From Tetrastigma voinierianum (taxonomy: Eukaryota > Streptophyta > Magnoliopsida > Vitales > Vitaceae): DNA of 64,000 nucleotides. Location of the stretch: assembly GCA_016808115.1 (NCBI GenBank), contig JAEQBH010000988.1, positions 310,001 through 374,000 on the forward strand. The letters run 5' to 3'. The position numbers were made by a program, and so were the translations under genes. The notes below the pieces were generated by a model. That model saw only the letters and a program-made list of their open reading frames with translations, ran no database searches and was not told where the DNA came from. Shown in pieces: positions 22,501 to 32,867 of the stretch. The first letter of the stretch is position 1, and every line of letters begins with the position of its first letter.

Positions 22501-23230
22501 GTATTGGGACAAAGAACTAAGAAAATGTTCAAGGCCATATACTATGCTAGCAAAACCTTCAATGAGGCATAAGAGAACTACTCTATAACTGAAAAATAGA
22601 TGTTGGCAATGGTGTTTGCTTGTGAAAAATTCAGGCCTTACAGATTGGGGTCCCATGTTATAATACACACTGATCATGCTGTAATTAGATATCTGATGGC
22701 TAAGAAAGATGCCAAGCCAAGATTGATCGAATGGATATTATTGCTGCAAGAATGTGATATAGAAATTAAAGACAAGAAAGGTAGTGACAATGTGATAGCT
22801 GATCACTTGTCTAGATTGGCAAAAACTACTGAAGAAGAAAAAGGAAGTGAAATAGCAGAAAACTTTCCTGATGAGCAATTGTTTAAGTTATTAGTCCAAA
22901 CGCCCTGGTATGTTGATATTGTGAATTTCTTAGCTTGTGGAATTATGTCATATGAATTCGGTAGCCAACATAAAAGAAAGTTGAGATTTGATATCAGATT
23001 CTATATTTGGGATGATTCACTACTTTTCAGAAGAGGAGTAGATATGATTATTAGGAGATGTGTACCAGAAACAGAACAAGGTGAAATTATTGATAAATGT
23101 CATGTATCACATGGAGGACATTTTGCAGGGATAGAACAACCCAAAAAATTCTCCAATCAAGTTTTTATTGGCTTACTCTATTCAAAGACTGTTGGAATAG
23201 GTAAAACATTGTGATAAATGTCAGAGAATG
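22501..23230 (+). pseudogene. E2 RNase H and integrase zinc-binding region
   Basis: RNase H: AIYYASKTFNEA (22535, with stops), LAMVFACEKFRPYRLGSHVI, HTDHAVIRYLMAKKDAKPRL and GSDNVIADHLSRLA. The frame is open from 22600 to 23214 (204 residues) and runs through an acidic linker into the start of the integrase zinc finger: RRCVPETEQGEIIDKCHVSH and GGHFAG, the HHCC-type His pair. A frameshift at about 23150-23210 loses the paired cysteines (CDKCQR-type motif can be followed at 23215 in another frame). Confidence 0.87.
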
Positions 23231-23660
23231 GGAAACATAAGCAGAAGAAATGAGATGCCCTTGCAAGGAATCCTGGTGGTGAATATTTTTAATGTTTGGG
23301 GAATAGACTTCATGGGACCTTTCCCATCATCATTTGGAAATCTATACATTCTCTAACTGTGAATTATGTATCCAAATGGGTGGAAGCAATAGCTTGTCCC
23401 ATAAATGATGCCAACACAGTGGTTAGGTTTATACAAAGAAATATTTTTAGCAGATTTGGAGCACCTGGAACAATTATTAGTGATGAGGGAAGCCATTTTG
23501 CAAACAAAGTTTTTGCAAAACTCATGAGCAAATATGAAATAAGACATGTGATGATTGGCTTATCACCCTTATTCAAATGGGCAAGTAGAAATTTCCAATA
23601 GGGAGATAAAGAAAATTCTGGAGAAAACGTGAATCTAGTAAAGAAAAATGGATCTATAAA
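23231..23660 (+). pseudogene. E2 integrase catalytic core
   Basis: The open part (23296-23601) shows VNYVSKWVEAIACPINDANT, FIQRNIFSRFGAPGTIISDE and GSHFANKVFAKLMSKYEIRH. The first catalytic Asp is just upstream (GIDFMGPF at about 23300 in another frame), the second Asp is in ISDEGS, and the third residue (Glu) is lost in the shift near 23560-23600. Family role: strand transfer of the cDNA into the target. Confidence 0.87.
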
Positions 23661-24138
23661 GCTAGATGATGCATTGTGGGCTTAGAGGCGCACAAAACTC
23701 CCATTGGAATGTCCCCATGGAATTTTATTTGGAAAACCTTATCATCTCCCTTTGGGCCCCGGAATACAAAGCTATGTGGGCCATGAGAAACTTGAATTGT
23801 GACTTTCATTTTGCGCGAAAGAAAGATTACTCCCGAATGAATGAATGAAGAGTTGAGAAATTAAACATGATAAGCGAATATACAAAGATAATGAAAAGAA
23901 GTGGCATGATCAGAAGATTTTGAAGAAGGAATTCAAAGCAGGAGAACAAGTCCTATTATACAATTCCAGGCTCAAGCTGTTTCCAGGAAAACTGAAGTCA
24001 AGATGGAGTGGTCATTATACAGTAGTAGCAAGTACACCCTTTGGTGCAGTGACACTGAAAACAGAATCTGGAAGTGAGTTTATAGTGACTGGTCAGAGAT
24101 TGAAGCATTATCTTGGAAGAAACTTAAATGAAGATTAG
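23661..24138 (+). pseudogene. E2 integrase C-terminal domain, end of pol
   Basis: The open frame 23920-24138 carries KKEFKAGEQVLLYNSRLKLF, PGKLKSRWSGHYTVV and VTGQRLKHYLGRNLNED followed by a stop. It is intact over this length and longer than the E1 copy, which is shifted inside SRWSG. The preceding 23661-23900 (the ALWA.R..KTP-type linker) is shifted. Ends pol; the hairpin box follows 90 bases later. Confidence 0.87.
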
Positions 24139-24227
24139 TTCTAGATTTTGAAGAGAAAGGAGAATTTTGCTAAAAGGAAAACATTTTGCAGCAAAAGTCT
24201 AGCTAGAGACATTAAAATGAGTAGCTT

Positions 24228-24245
24228 CTTGGGAGACAACCTAAA
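24228..24245 (+). other. Decayed hairpin box after E2 pol
   Basis: CTTGGGAGACAACCTAAA occupies the position of the E1 and E4 box CTTGGGAGGCAACCCAAG; two stem bases have changed, so the E2 hairpin is weakened. From 24246 to 24740 follows AT-rich non-coding spacer with no gene. Confidence 0.65.
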
Positions 24246-24739
24246 GTTTAATTTTCATTGTTAGCTTGTTTGGGTTAAATTTTGTGTGTTTGAAGTTTAG
24301 TTTTAATTTTGTTTGAAATTTTATTTTGTGAATGTTGTTAATTTTTTAGGACAATGAAGCTATACTAGAGATGGATTTTATTTAGAATCATTCATTCTCA
24401 GACTTATCAGGCAGAAAGTGCTACAAGGGGGAGTTTCTCTTTTTCACTAACTGTCTTTAATGAGAATGCATAGTTGAAGTTTGGGGGAATGTAAATTTTT
24501 TAAAGAGCAGGAAATTTTAAACAACTTTGTTGTACTCATTCCTTGAATACCTTGTTGATAAGCATGTTGAATTATATTAAGTGAAGAAATGAAATGTGAT
24601 TGTTCATACTTGGATTGAGGTTCTTTGATGATTAGATTTGTTTTCACAAGTATGATTTGAGTGGGATGGAAATACTGCATACTGTTATTTGTGTTGATTG
24701 AAAGATGTTAATTGTGAAATTTTGAGGAAGCCATAAGAC

Positions 24740-25340
24740 TGTCGTGACAGACAATTGTATGTCGCGACATTGTTTCGACTCTGTTGCGACACTAGTACTC
24801 TTTGTAATGACAAAGAGTTTAATTAGCCTATTTGAAGTCACAAAAAGTATGTCGCAACATTCATTCTTAAGTCGCGACATTATATCAAGTGAGATGACTG
24901 AACTAGGTCGTGATATTATTTCTTTATGTCGCGACCAAATTGGTGCTAAAATATGATCCAATAAGAAAGTGTTTGTTGTGACATGATAATATCGAGACCA
25001 AATTAGCGCTAAAATCTGATTCAGCAAGAAAGTGTTTGTCGTGACATTAATTTCCCATGTCGCGACATAAGTACACTTGAACCTCACATTATTATGTCGC
25101 AACTATGTTGGCTCTAAATTCTGATCTAACAAGAAGGTGTTTAATACATGACATGATTTCTCCTATGTTGCGACATAGTCTACTTGAGCGGAATATTTTC
25201 TACTCCTTTGACATACTTGCTCTGTCCTGACAAAGAGGTGACACAGCTTTTAAGTGATTCTTTGAGAAAATATGTCGCGACATTATTTCTCTATGTCGTG
25301 ACATAAGATTAAAAAGGAGTAAACCCTAGGTTAGTTTTTG
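24740..25340. repeat. Internal TGTCGCGACA palindrome array of E2
   Basis: Exact copies at 24760, 25059 and 25273, with many variants such as AGTCGCGACA (24866) and TGTCGTGACA. It lies between pol and the env-like frame and matches E1 9474-9850 in position and sequence. The apparent 152-residue reading frame on the minus strand across it is produced by the repeat. Confidence 0.88.
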
Positions 25341-25354
25341 TCGCAACATTTAAT

Positions 25355-25385
25355 AGACAATATAAAACATTTATATAAATAAAAT
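25355..25385 (+). promoter_or_regulatory. Internal TATA-like box ahead of E2 env-like frame
   Basis: CAATATAAAACATTTATATA lies about 70-80 bases after the last array copy (25273) and upstream of the env-like frame. The position agrees with the E1 internal box (9385-9400), though the exact wording differs. Inferred second promoter. Confidence 0.4.
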
Positions 25386-25559
25386 ACGATTGATTCCTGT
25401 AAAACATTCAAAACCTCATACATTCATAATCTTCTCTCTCATTTAAAAAACCGTTAAATATATATAATATATAAGTATATACTGCTGTTCTAATCTAAAA
25501 ATAATGACAGTATAAAGAATAGTTCAGCATTCAGTGAAACGTTGGAGTTAAACAAGTGA

Positions 25560-27178
25560 GGTGGTATAACAGTTGAAACTAGAAATAGGAGGAGATGAGC
25601 TGAAGAAGCTAGAGCTGAGTGAAGGGAAGAAAAAGCAAACGATTTGGTCTCAGAGTATGCTTATTTCGCCTGAAGGGACAAATTATAGCACAAAGACTTT
25701 ATTGGAGAAAGAGGTTTTAGCAAATTGATCTCTCTGTTCTTGGAAATAGTTGAGAGCAAAGGATGACATCTTTTTTGTGAGCACAAGGCTCCTGGTTTCG
25801 TAGATGTGGTGAAGGAATTCTACACAAACATGGTGGGAATGAAGGACAAGACAGTGTATGTCAAGAATAAATGGATATCGTTCAGTAGGGAGGAGATTGA
25901 CAAAACTTACAATCTGAATGGCAGGAAGAATGGTTCAAAGTTCAAAAGACTAGTAGAAGAACTAGACTTCCAGAAAATTGTTGATTTCTTGGCCCGACGG
26001 TAAAAGAAGTGGAATGCCACAAGGAAGAACCCGTAGGTCCATTACGAGAGGTTTGTTATTTGAACAAGCCAAGTGCAGTTTATTTCCTCCGCTCCAGTCA
26101 TTTTACCTTCTAAGGATTTGAGCACAGTCAAGGAAATGAGGCAGTACTTTTGTATGCCATCCTGAAGAGGTACAAGTTCAGTTTTGGAAAAATCATAGAG
26201 AACTTAATTCTAAGTTATTACAGAGGCGGTTACAAGGGATTAGTACCTCATCCAACACTGACCACTAGGCTATGCATTTTGGGGGGTGTAGAAGAAGATT
26301 GGGAGGAAGAAGAGACCTGCCCTAAGACCTTACCCCTAACATTGACTGGAGTAATTAAGGGGCCTGAAAACAGAGGAAAGGAAAAAGAAGCAGAAATAGA
26401 AAGAGAGGGAGGAGAAAACATAGAAATAAAGCAAAGATAGTTTAATAGTGTAACTCTAGAGAATCTGCTAAGGCAAGAAGGTTTGAGTCCTATTTTGACA
26501 GTGTCTCTAGAGCTAAGATAGATCCATCAGGAGCGAGCTAGAAGCTCAGGTCATCATGATAACAATACAAAAATGATGGAGATGCTAAGAGATATGAGAC
26601 AATAGATTCAAGAGAGGGACAACCAGTTGAAATCAACTCCAACTGTGGGATGAGTACATGGATGCTAAGTTAAAAAGAAGAGATTAGAATCTGGAAGAAG
26701 CACTCAGACAGAGAGATGAAGAGTGGAAGAGCATATAGGAAACCAGAGAAAAAGAACTCAATGAAGAGCTTAGGTAAGGGAAGATGCCTTCCTGTCAGAT
26801 TAGCTCAAGAGGGACAATGAGATGCTTAAGATTATGAAGGAAAGAGAGGCTGCCATGGAGCAGAACATGTTGTAGAAGGCAGATGCCTTCAATTACTTTT
26901 ATAAAGAACATCAGAAAAAGATAAGGCTCCTCATAGAAAAAATGGACAAAGAAATGGAAGTAACCCTAAATTATAGGGAGACATTGTGGACGGAAAGTTT
27001 GGATCTGATCAACAATAATTTGAACAAAATGTACTTTGCCCAGGGTGAGTTTGAGGGAATTTTAAACTCTAATGGGCAGAGACAAAATGATCTCATTAAA
27101 CATATGGCACTTTTAATGGAGTGGTTTGCATTCAACAAAGTTGAAGACGGAAGCAAGTGCAAGCAACCACAAGTCTAG
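25560..27178 (+). pseudogene. E2 env-like 3' reading frame
   Basis: Start region near 25590 (decayed; E1 retains an ATG). Conserved block: EYAYFA (25655), FVDVVKEFYTNMVGMKDKTV (25800), VKNKWISFSREEIDKTYNLN, ELDFQKIVDFLARR (stop at 26003), then YKFSFGKIIENLILSYYRGG (26165) and YKGLVPHPTLTT. This is the plant putative transposon protein domain seen in E1. After about 26440 a Glu/Lys/Arg-rich coiled-coil part follows, with the open segment 26942-27178 (MDKEMEVTLNYRETLWTESL). Several stops interrupt it. Function unknown; no envelope-like signal or membrane segment seen. Confidence 0.75.
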
Positions 27179-28829
27179 ATCCCTTAATTCTCTCATTCTG
27201 CAGCTAGTTACAAATTTGAATCTGTTAATCTGAACCATCCCCATAGGTATGAGAGAAGAAGGAAATAACTTGCCATTTGTCTCTTCCCTTTTCCCCCTTT
27301 GTAACCAAATCTCTTCTATCTGAAATCTTAAATAAAAAAAATTCCTTTGCAAAACTTGGTGTCCATTCTCATTTTGCACTTCTTGTGTGGTTGTTTTATT
27401 TTTACTTCATTGGTGTTAAAAAAGTAGAAAGTGATGACTTTTTGTGTATAGCTTTGCTAAATAATGGAGAAACCAACTTTCTTGGGTTTGAATTGCTGAA
27501 TGAGTTGTGAATTGTTTGGTAGAATTGGAATGATGATGGAATTGAATTGTTGCTATGTTAAATTTCTCTGAATTGAATGTTTGATTTAAATAAGCTTTCA
27601 ACTTGTAAAATAGCATAGCGGCTTATATCCATGAGCGAACAAGAATTTGATAGATGAATTGGGGTAGATGAAATGAACTGAAAGAGGAAAGTTGTAAAGA
27701 TATTAATGAATGTGTTGAACTTCAAGAATAAGGAAGATTGAAACAAATTAATGGAGCAAATAAGACCGATGATTCTATTTTTGTAAACAGTTTGGTTATT
27801 ATGAATCCTAATTAACATTGCACATGATCGAAAGTATCTCTGAAACAAATTGTGCAAAGATTAGGGACATCTTCTGGGATCTATCACAGTTAAATCTCCA
27901 AATGTCCTAGAACTTGTTAGATTATTAGTCAAGGCGAAATCCTAAGCAATACAACTAACAGGAAATGATAGAGGCCATTCTTGGAAGATTGAGCCTTTCG
28001 AAGCCTACCCTTATTATATGCATATGCATACACATTAGTTCCTTATTTGAGCCAATAGCAAATTTCAACACCTAGTACCCTAATGCCAACTGGTATGGGG
28101 GTTGCTGACCCAAAGTTCGTTAAGGGTGGTAGAAAGCTTAAAAAGGCAAAACATTGCACTATTCCATAAACCTTGATAAAATATGACAATTGAAAAAGCT
28201 TCTAAGATGAGGAGGAAAATTTACAATCTGAGTGTGGTCAAGAAAAATACCACAATAGAGAGTATGTAAGAAGATGCACCAACGCAAATGGGGAGGTTAG
28301 AGAGTTGACATCAATGGAAAAATCAAGGATGCATAATGAAGGAAAGTATGTCAAATTGTAAGTGAAATGCAAGGTAAAAATGCGAGCTAAATTGTCCGAT
28401 TATCTACTGACTACTAAGCCACTCATTATAAGCCTAAAAGACCTAATTGATTCTGAAGGTGGTATGCTTACATTAGTAGAGATTAATATGACAACAAGCA
28501 TATGGGACTTTAAAGAATAAAGGAGAATAATGATATTTGATTATTATTCCAGAAGATTAACTAATCTGCTAAGGAAGAAGAGAGAAGACCATCACACACT
28601 CACAAATCAAGGTTGAATAACTGAATTGTTTACACTATAGAAATTGTTTGGTTGTTTAGTGAACTTAATTGAAAATCTTCTTGATTCTAGATTGGAAACA
28701 TGTTTAGAAATAATTATACAACTAACTTATGTTCCCTGCCAAATTGTGGATTCAATAGAAAAAATGTCATAAAAATAAGCTAAATTGTTTGAGAATGACA
28801 GAAATTTATTTCTTTGCAGAATAATGAAA
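27179..28829 (+). other. E2 3' UTR, no gene seen
   Basis: AT-rich and non-coding. It aligns with E1 6060-4219 read in reverse. Around 28066-28130 lies the box shared with E1, E3 and E4 (CCTAATGCCAACTGGTATGG). Minus-strand frames here (such as 27558-27857) have no family resemblance and are not shared in frame with E1. Confidence 0.7.
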
Positions 28830-28848
28830 ACTTTAAGTTTTGGGAATT
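28830..28848 (+). other. E2 polypurine tract
   Basis: AACTTTAAGTTTTGGGAAT immediately precedes the LTR start at 28849. It corresponds to the E1 tract, but its G-run is shortened from five to three. Confidence 0.7.
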
Positions 28849-28989
28849 TGATATCATCTATTTTTAATCCATTTTATTTCTAGAAGTTATGAGTCATTTA
28901 ATACTGACTTGTGGAATATTCACCAACTTTGTGTTTTGCAAGATTTAAATGAAAGAGAGAAAATTCCAGCAAGGAAAGAAGAATTATTG

Positions 28990-30490
28990 GCCAAGTTAAA
29001 AATCTCTGTCGCAACATAGTTTCAGAATGTCGCAACATAACCTTAATAAAACCGGCCAAAGTATGTCGCAGAGCGGCTTTATGTCCTGACAAAGATCAAA
29101 ATTTGAACTGAAATTTAGAAAGCGAAGATTGTCGCAACATCTCACTACTTTGTCGAGACACAATATGAGAGACTGACTGATAAATGTTGCGACAAGAAGT
29201 GAGTGTTGAGACATAAAGGAAGTCGAAAGACAAAACTTTGTCACGAAGAAAGACAACTCTGTCGCGACATTGATCAAAGCAAATGGCAATGGAACTTTGT
29301 CGAGACATTTTTCAACTATGTTACGACATAAAGAACTGAAGATAGAAGAAAAGCTTTGTCGTGACAGAAGACAACTATGTCACGACATAGCATTCAAAGT
29401 CAACATTGAAAGGCAAGACAACTTTATTGCGACAGAGAAGTTTTATGTCGCGATAAACACAACATAAGGTTGAGGTGAATTCTTGTCGCGACAAAAGAAG
29501 GTATGCCATGACAAAGTTGAAAAGAATTGAGCGAATGTTGTGGCCTTGAGAGAAAAGTATGTTGCGACACAATGAAGAAATGAATTGAGAAATCTCTATC
29601 AACAATGATCAAGCAATGACAATAGAGTTTTGTCTCAATAATCAAAAGATTGTCGCAACAATAAAAGCTGCAGAGTAAGAGATTTTTGTAGCTACAAAAG
29701 AAAATTATGTCGCGACAAAAAATGGAAGAGAAATGAGACAAGCCAAGACAAGTTTGTCACGACAAAGATTTCAATGTTGCAACAAACAGTCCAACCAGCA
29801 ACAATGATCAAAGAAGGAAATATGTTGTGACACCTTTCAGAGTCTATCATGACACAGAGTTAAGTCTCAGCAGTGCAAGACAACAAGACCATGTCGCGAC
29901 CAAGAAGAATTATATCGCGACAACGGACCCATGAAACTGTGAGAAACTCTGTCGTGAAAAAAGAAATTATTGTCGTGACAAAGGTTGAGAAGAACCCACA
30001 AAATGAATGTCACAACATAGCAAAGAATGTTGCAACAAAGTTGAAGAGCTGGAGGCAGAGAATTATGTCGCGATAAAAGAAAACTATGTCGCAACAAAAG
30101 ATGGAAAGGAAATAATAGAAAACCGTCACGACATAGTGTAATTTATGTCGTAACATTTCAACTTATGTCGCAACATAAAGAAAGGCTAAAAAGCAAGAAG
30201 TTTTTTCATGACAAAGAGATTTCATGTTGCAACATTTTTCAAGGGCAGCAAAGAATGACAAGCTGGTCGCAACAAAGTTTTTATGTCGCCAAAAAGGACA
30301 CTCATGTAGCGACATAAACTAGATAGCTTCAGCAAAACTATGTCGTGACATTGTCAAATTATGTCGCGATAGAATCCATGAAGAAAGTAGAAAATAATGT
30401 CGTGACAAAAATTGCAGGCCACAACAAGAGCTAGAGAACAAAGATGAAAACTATGTCGCAACATAATTTTCTATGTCGCGACAAAGCAAC
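28990..30490. repeat. TGTCGCGACA palindrome array, E2 3' LTR
   Basis: Exact copies at 29260, 29484, 29708 and 30474; most other sites are one or two CpG transitions away (for example TGTCGCAACA and TGTCGTGACA). It is more decayed than the 5' LTR copy (nine exact). The last copy is 72 bases from the TATA box. Confidence 0.9.
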
Positions 30491-30555
30491 TAATTGGGCC
30501 AGAATTTTTAGGGATCCACAATTTCAGTCTTGAAGTACGGCCCATCATTTGAAGA

Positions 30556-30566
30556 TCTATAAATAG
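30556..30566 (+). promoter_or_regulatory. TATA box of E2 3' LTR
   Basis: TCTATAAATAG, at the same distance (72 bases) from the nearest palindrome (30474-30483) as in the E1 3' LTR, and followed by ACACATCTAGGGCATTGTG, a start-region sequence shared with the other LTRs. Confidence 0.75.
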
Positions 30567-32047
30567 ACACATCTAGGGCATTGTGTGCACCTCTCGCAAA
30601 ACCAGGAACCTCTGGGTAGTTGAGTAGCATTTTAGTTAGTTTTTCTTAGAATTGAGCAGTGATCTGGTGCAAAGTGTCGAGTTGGTTTTCTCTATAAAAT
30701 TTTGTTTTTTTTTCATTATTGTCTAATTTAATGAATTTGGAAATTTTTTGGAGTTCATCTATTCGGTCGTTTGCAATTTTTAGTGATTACCCTGTCAGGT
30801 TAGTGCATTCTTTGTAATCTAGTTTGAAAGACTAAGCTCCATTTGGGATTCGATCGATGTTAATTATTTTTTCTGCTAAACTTGAAAGAATGCCATAGTT
30901 GGAAATCCTGAATTTATTTAAGTGGTATTGTTCTTGAAGTTGCTTGTTCAGAATGTTAGTAGCGTGTACTCAAAAAATGACTGTATATTACTCTGATTTC
31001 CAGGAAGCCTTTTGAGTGACACGGAGATGGAGATTTCTAAAAGTATGGAGCAGTTACTTGGGGGTATGTTAGACTAATATTATGGAACTAATGAACTTTG
31101 AAGAATTACTTCGATAAATCCTTATTTACTCATGGTGTGAGGATTAATCGGATGATATATCAATTTAGTTGATCAAGAGTTTCTACCTACAATGCGATGA
31201 AGATCTTGATCCGTGTTAGTGAATCTGTCGAGGAGACCAGAAAGATTTTATCGATTTGATGGATGAGATACCAATTAAATTAGGGAGAACTGGGTATCTA
31301 TCTGAGGCGGCATTCTTCAATCTGAAAATGGTGTGAAGTCTTTGAGAAGGAAAAATACCCCGGATCTTGAAAGAGGATTATATTCTCTGGTAAATAAATT
31401 AGACTCATGTGTCAGAAAGGGAAAACTGAATCTCCAGTAGTGAAATGTATGGATTGTGGAAAGTAAGCTATACTAACTTGCATCTTGACAAGTTAGCATT
31501 TCAAACTCAAGGCTTAACTAATTATAAATGATCTTTAAATTGATAGTATGCATTAGACCAATCCCGGTGTTACTTATCTAGTAGACACTTAATCGATTAT
31601 TTAAAATTCTTTATATATAGTTATAATTTTTATTTAGTTTTTACTTTGCTAGTTTAAAGCCAAATCACTTTTAACTGGAGTTGAATATGAGATCTACGAT
31701 GATGGAACCATTGATGTTTTGAGTTTTCATTAATCCTACGTCGGAATGTTATATGACTTAAAATCGCACACTATTACTTGTTTGACCTATGCTTGCAGTG
31801 ATTTAGACCAACGCCATTTTGAGGTGAAGCCTTCATCCAGTAATAGCGTATTTTATATCAAAAACCCCGTTGACAAAGTTTATGATGTTGATATCGGGGA
31901 CTGATCTAGTTCTTTGTGGCAGTGTTGAGAATTTGGGTGATCTTTATATTTTGGTTTGTACAAAAACCAGTCAACATGTTTAACTTAGCTATTCAGCGAG
32001 GACTTTAGTTAGTCTTTGGTAAATTTGTGTCGGACCGATTGGTTGGC

Positions 32048-32530
32048 TCATGATCTCTTGAATCTTTCCCATGTAGTGTAGAGACTTTCATCCTCTCCTT
32101 ATTTAAACACAATAATTTCCCCTCTCCTTTAAGTGAGGCGGAGAAAATGCGCACATAGCCTCCACCAACTCTTCCCGACCATTCAGTCCATATGGCGTTG
32201 ATTCAAACTAAGTAGGCGCGTATCTCTGGTGAAAAGGGCATGGTTAGCATTTGATCACTTCAGGTCTCACCCTATTCAACTTCACTGTGTTTTCGATTCG
32301 CAAGAATCTTCCCATATGCTCATTCGGATCTTCACTTGGATGCCCAATGTATTGATGCTGCTATCATTGTGATCAAAGCTGGCTTAAGCTCAAAATTATT
32401 GGCCTCTATAGCAGGTTGTCTCACAGCAGAGTATTCATCTTGAATAGTTGGCCTCTAAAAATCCTCCATAGTCATTTTTGCCTCTAAGGTCTTTCAGTGA
32501 CATGTTGCATCCTTTCTCTCTACTCTGCCA
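32048..32530 (-). pseudogene. E1 gag, N-terminal half
   Basis: Read on the minus strand from about 32500, it matches E2 18840-19310: ATGACTATGGAGGATTTTTA-type start (complement near 32470), then GAAGAGTTGGTGGAGGCTAT and GGAGAGGGGAAATTATTGTG (near 32120), then GGGAAAGATTCAAGAGAT, where E2 interrupts. The reading frame is broken by several stops and small deletions. It continues at 15254 in the C-terminal half. Confidence 0.8.
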
Positions 32531-32867
32531 TAGTTGTTGATTTAGAACTTTTCACTTTTCTTAGATTTCTTAATATTCTTTCCATTTCTGTATCCAAAGG
32601 CAACAGTTCTGCTTCTGGTTTTCCATGCATGTAAAATCTTCCTAAAATAGAAACACATTAAGATCAAATGAAATTTGTGGAAAACATCTATATTCAATTT
32701 AAGCTCATAAAATATTTTTAGTAGCCTTCTCAACTACTGCAGTTAAAACTATTTTTGTAATTTTATGAAATTTTTGATAAAACAGAGAAAAATGTCCAAA
32801 TTAGCAATTCTCTATTTGGTTCGAATATTGATATTTAGATTCTCATGTCCATTCTTGACAACGGCGC
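32531..32867 (-). other. E1 gag leader and tRNA primer-binding region
   Basis: Minus strand just after the LTR reads TTTTTGCGCCGTTGTCAAG (complement of about 32853-32871), recognisable as the GCGCCGTTG core of a tRNA-Asp type primer site, followed by an AT-rich leader that matches E2 18490-18840. No gene. Confidence 0.6.

Larger units (their letters stand above)
15255..32047 (+). mobile_element. E2: Athila-like Ty3/gypsy element inserted in E1 gag
   Basis: E2 belongs to the same family as E1 but lies in the opposite orientation. It has two LTRs of about 3.2 kb (15255-18468 and 28849-32047), gag, protease, RT, RNase H, integrase, internal palindrome array, env-like frame and purine tract, about 16.8 kb in all. 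The insertion point is defined by E1 gag: joining 15254 to about 32055 restores continuous homology with E2 gag at about 19310. The flanking bases (TCAAT at 15250; TCATGAT at 32048) are only loosely a target duplication. LTR-to-LTR divergence is roughly 10 percent by eye, so it is an old insertion. Confidence 0.9.
28849..32047 (+). repeat. E2 3' LTR (about 3.2 kb)
   Basis: Begins TGATATCATCTATTTTTAAT; compared with the 5' LTR it lacks about 10 bases just after the TG. Contains the palindrome array (28990-30490) and an intact TATA box (30556-30566). From about 31180 it carries many one- to few-base deletions relative to 15255-18468. The right end is placed by the resumption of E1 gag at about 32055. 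Together with the opposite-facing E1 LTR at 32868-35714 it forms a long inverted repeat. Confidence 0.88.

Noticed and set aside
24644..25102. 152-residue minus-strand frame across the E2 internal array
   Set aside because: Same cause: repeat-driven frame, antisense to the element, not conserved in E1.
28996..29741. Overlapping minus-strand frames in the E2 3' LTR (also 15553-16539 and 34330-35435)
   Set aside because: Array artefacts; positions and sequences are not conserved between the four LTRs.
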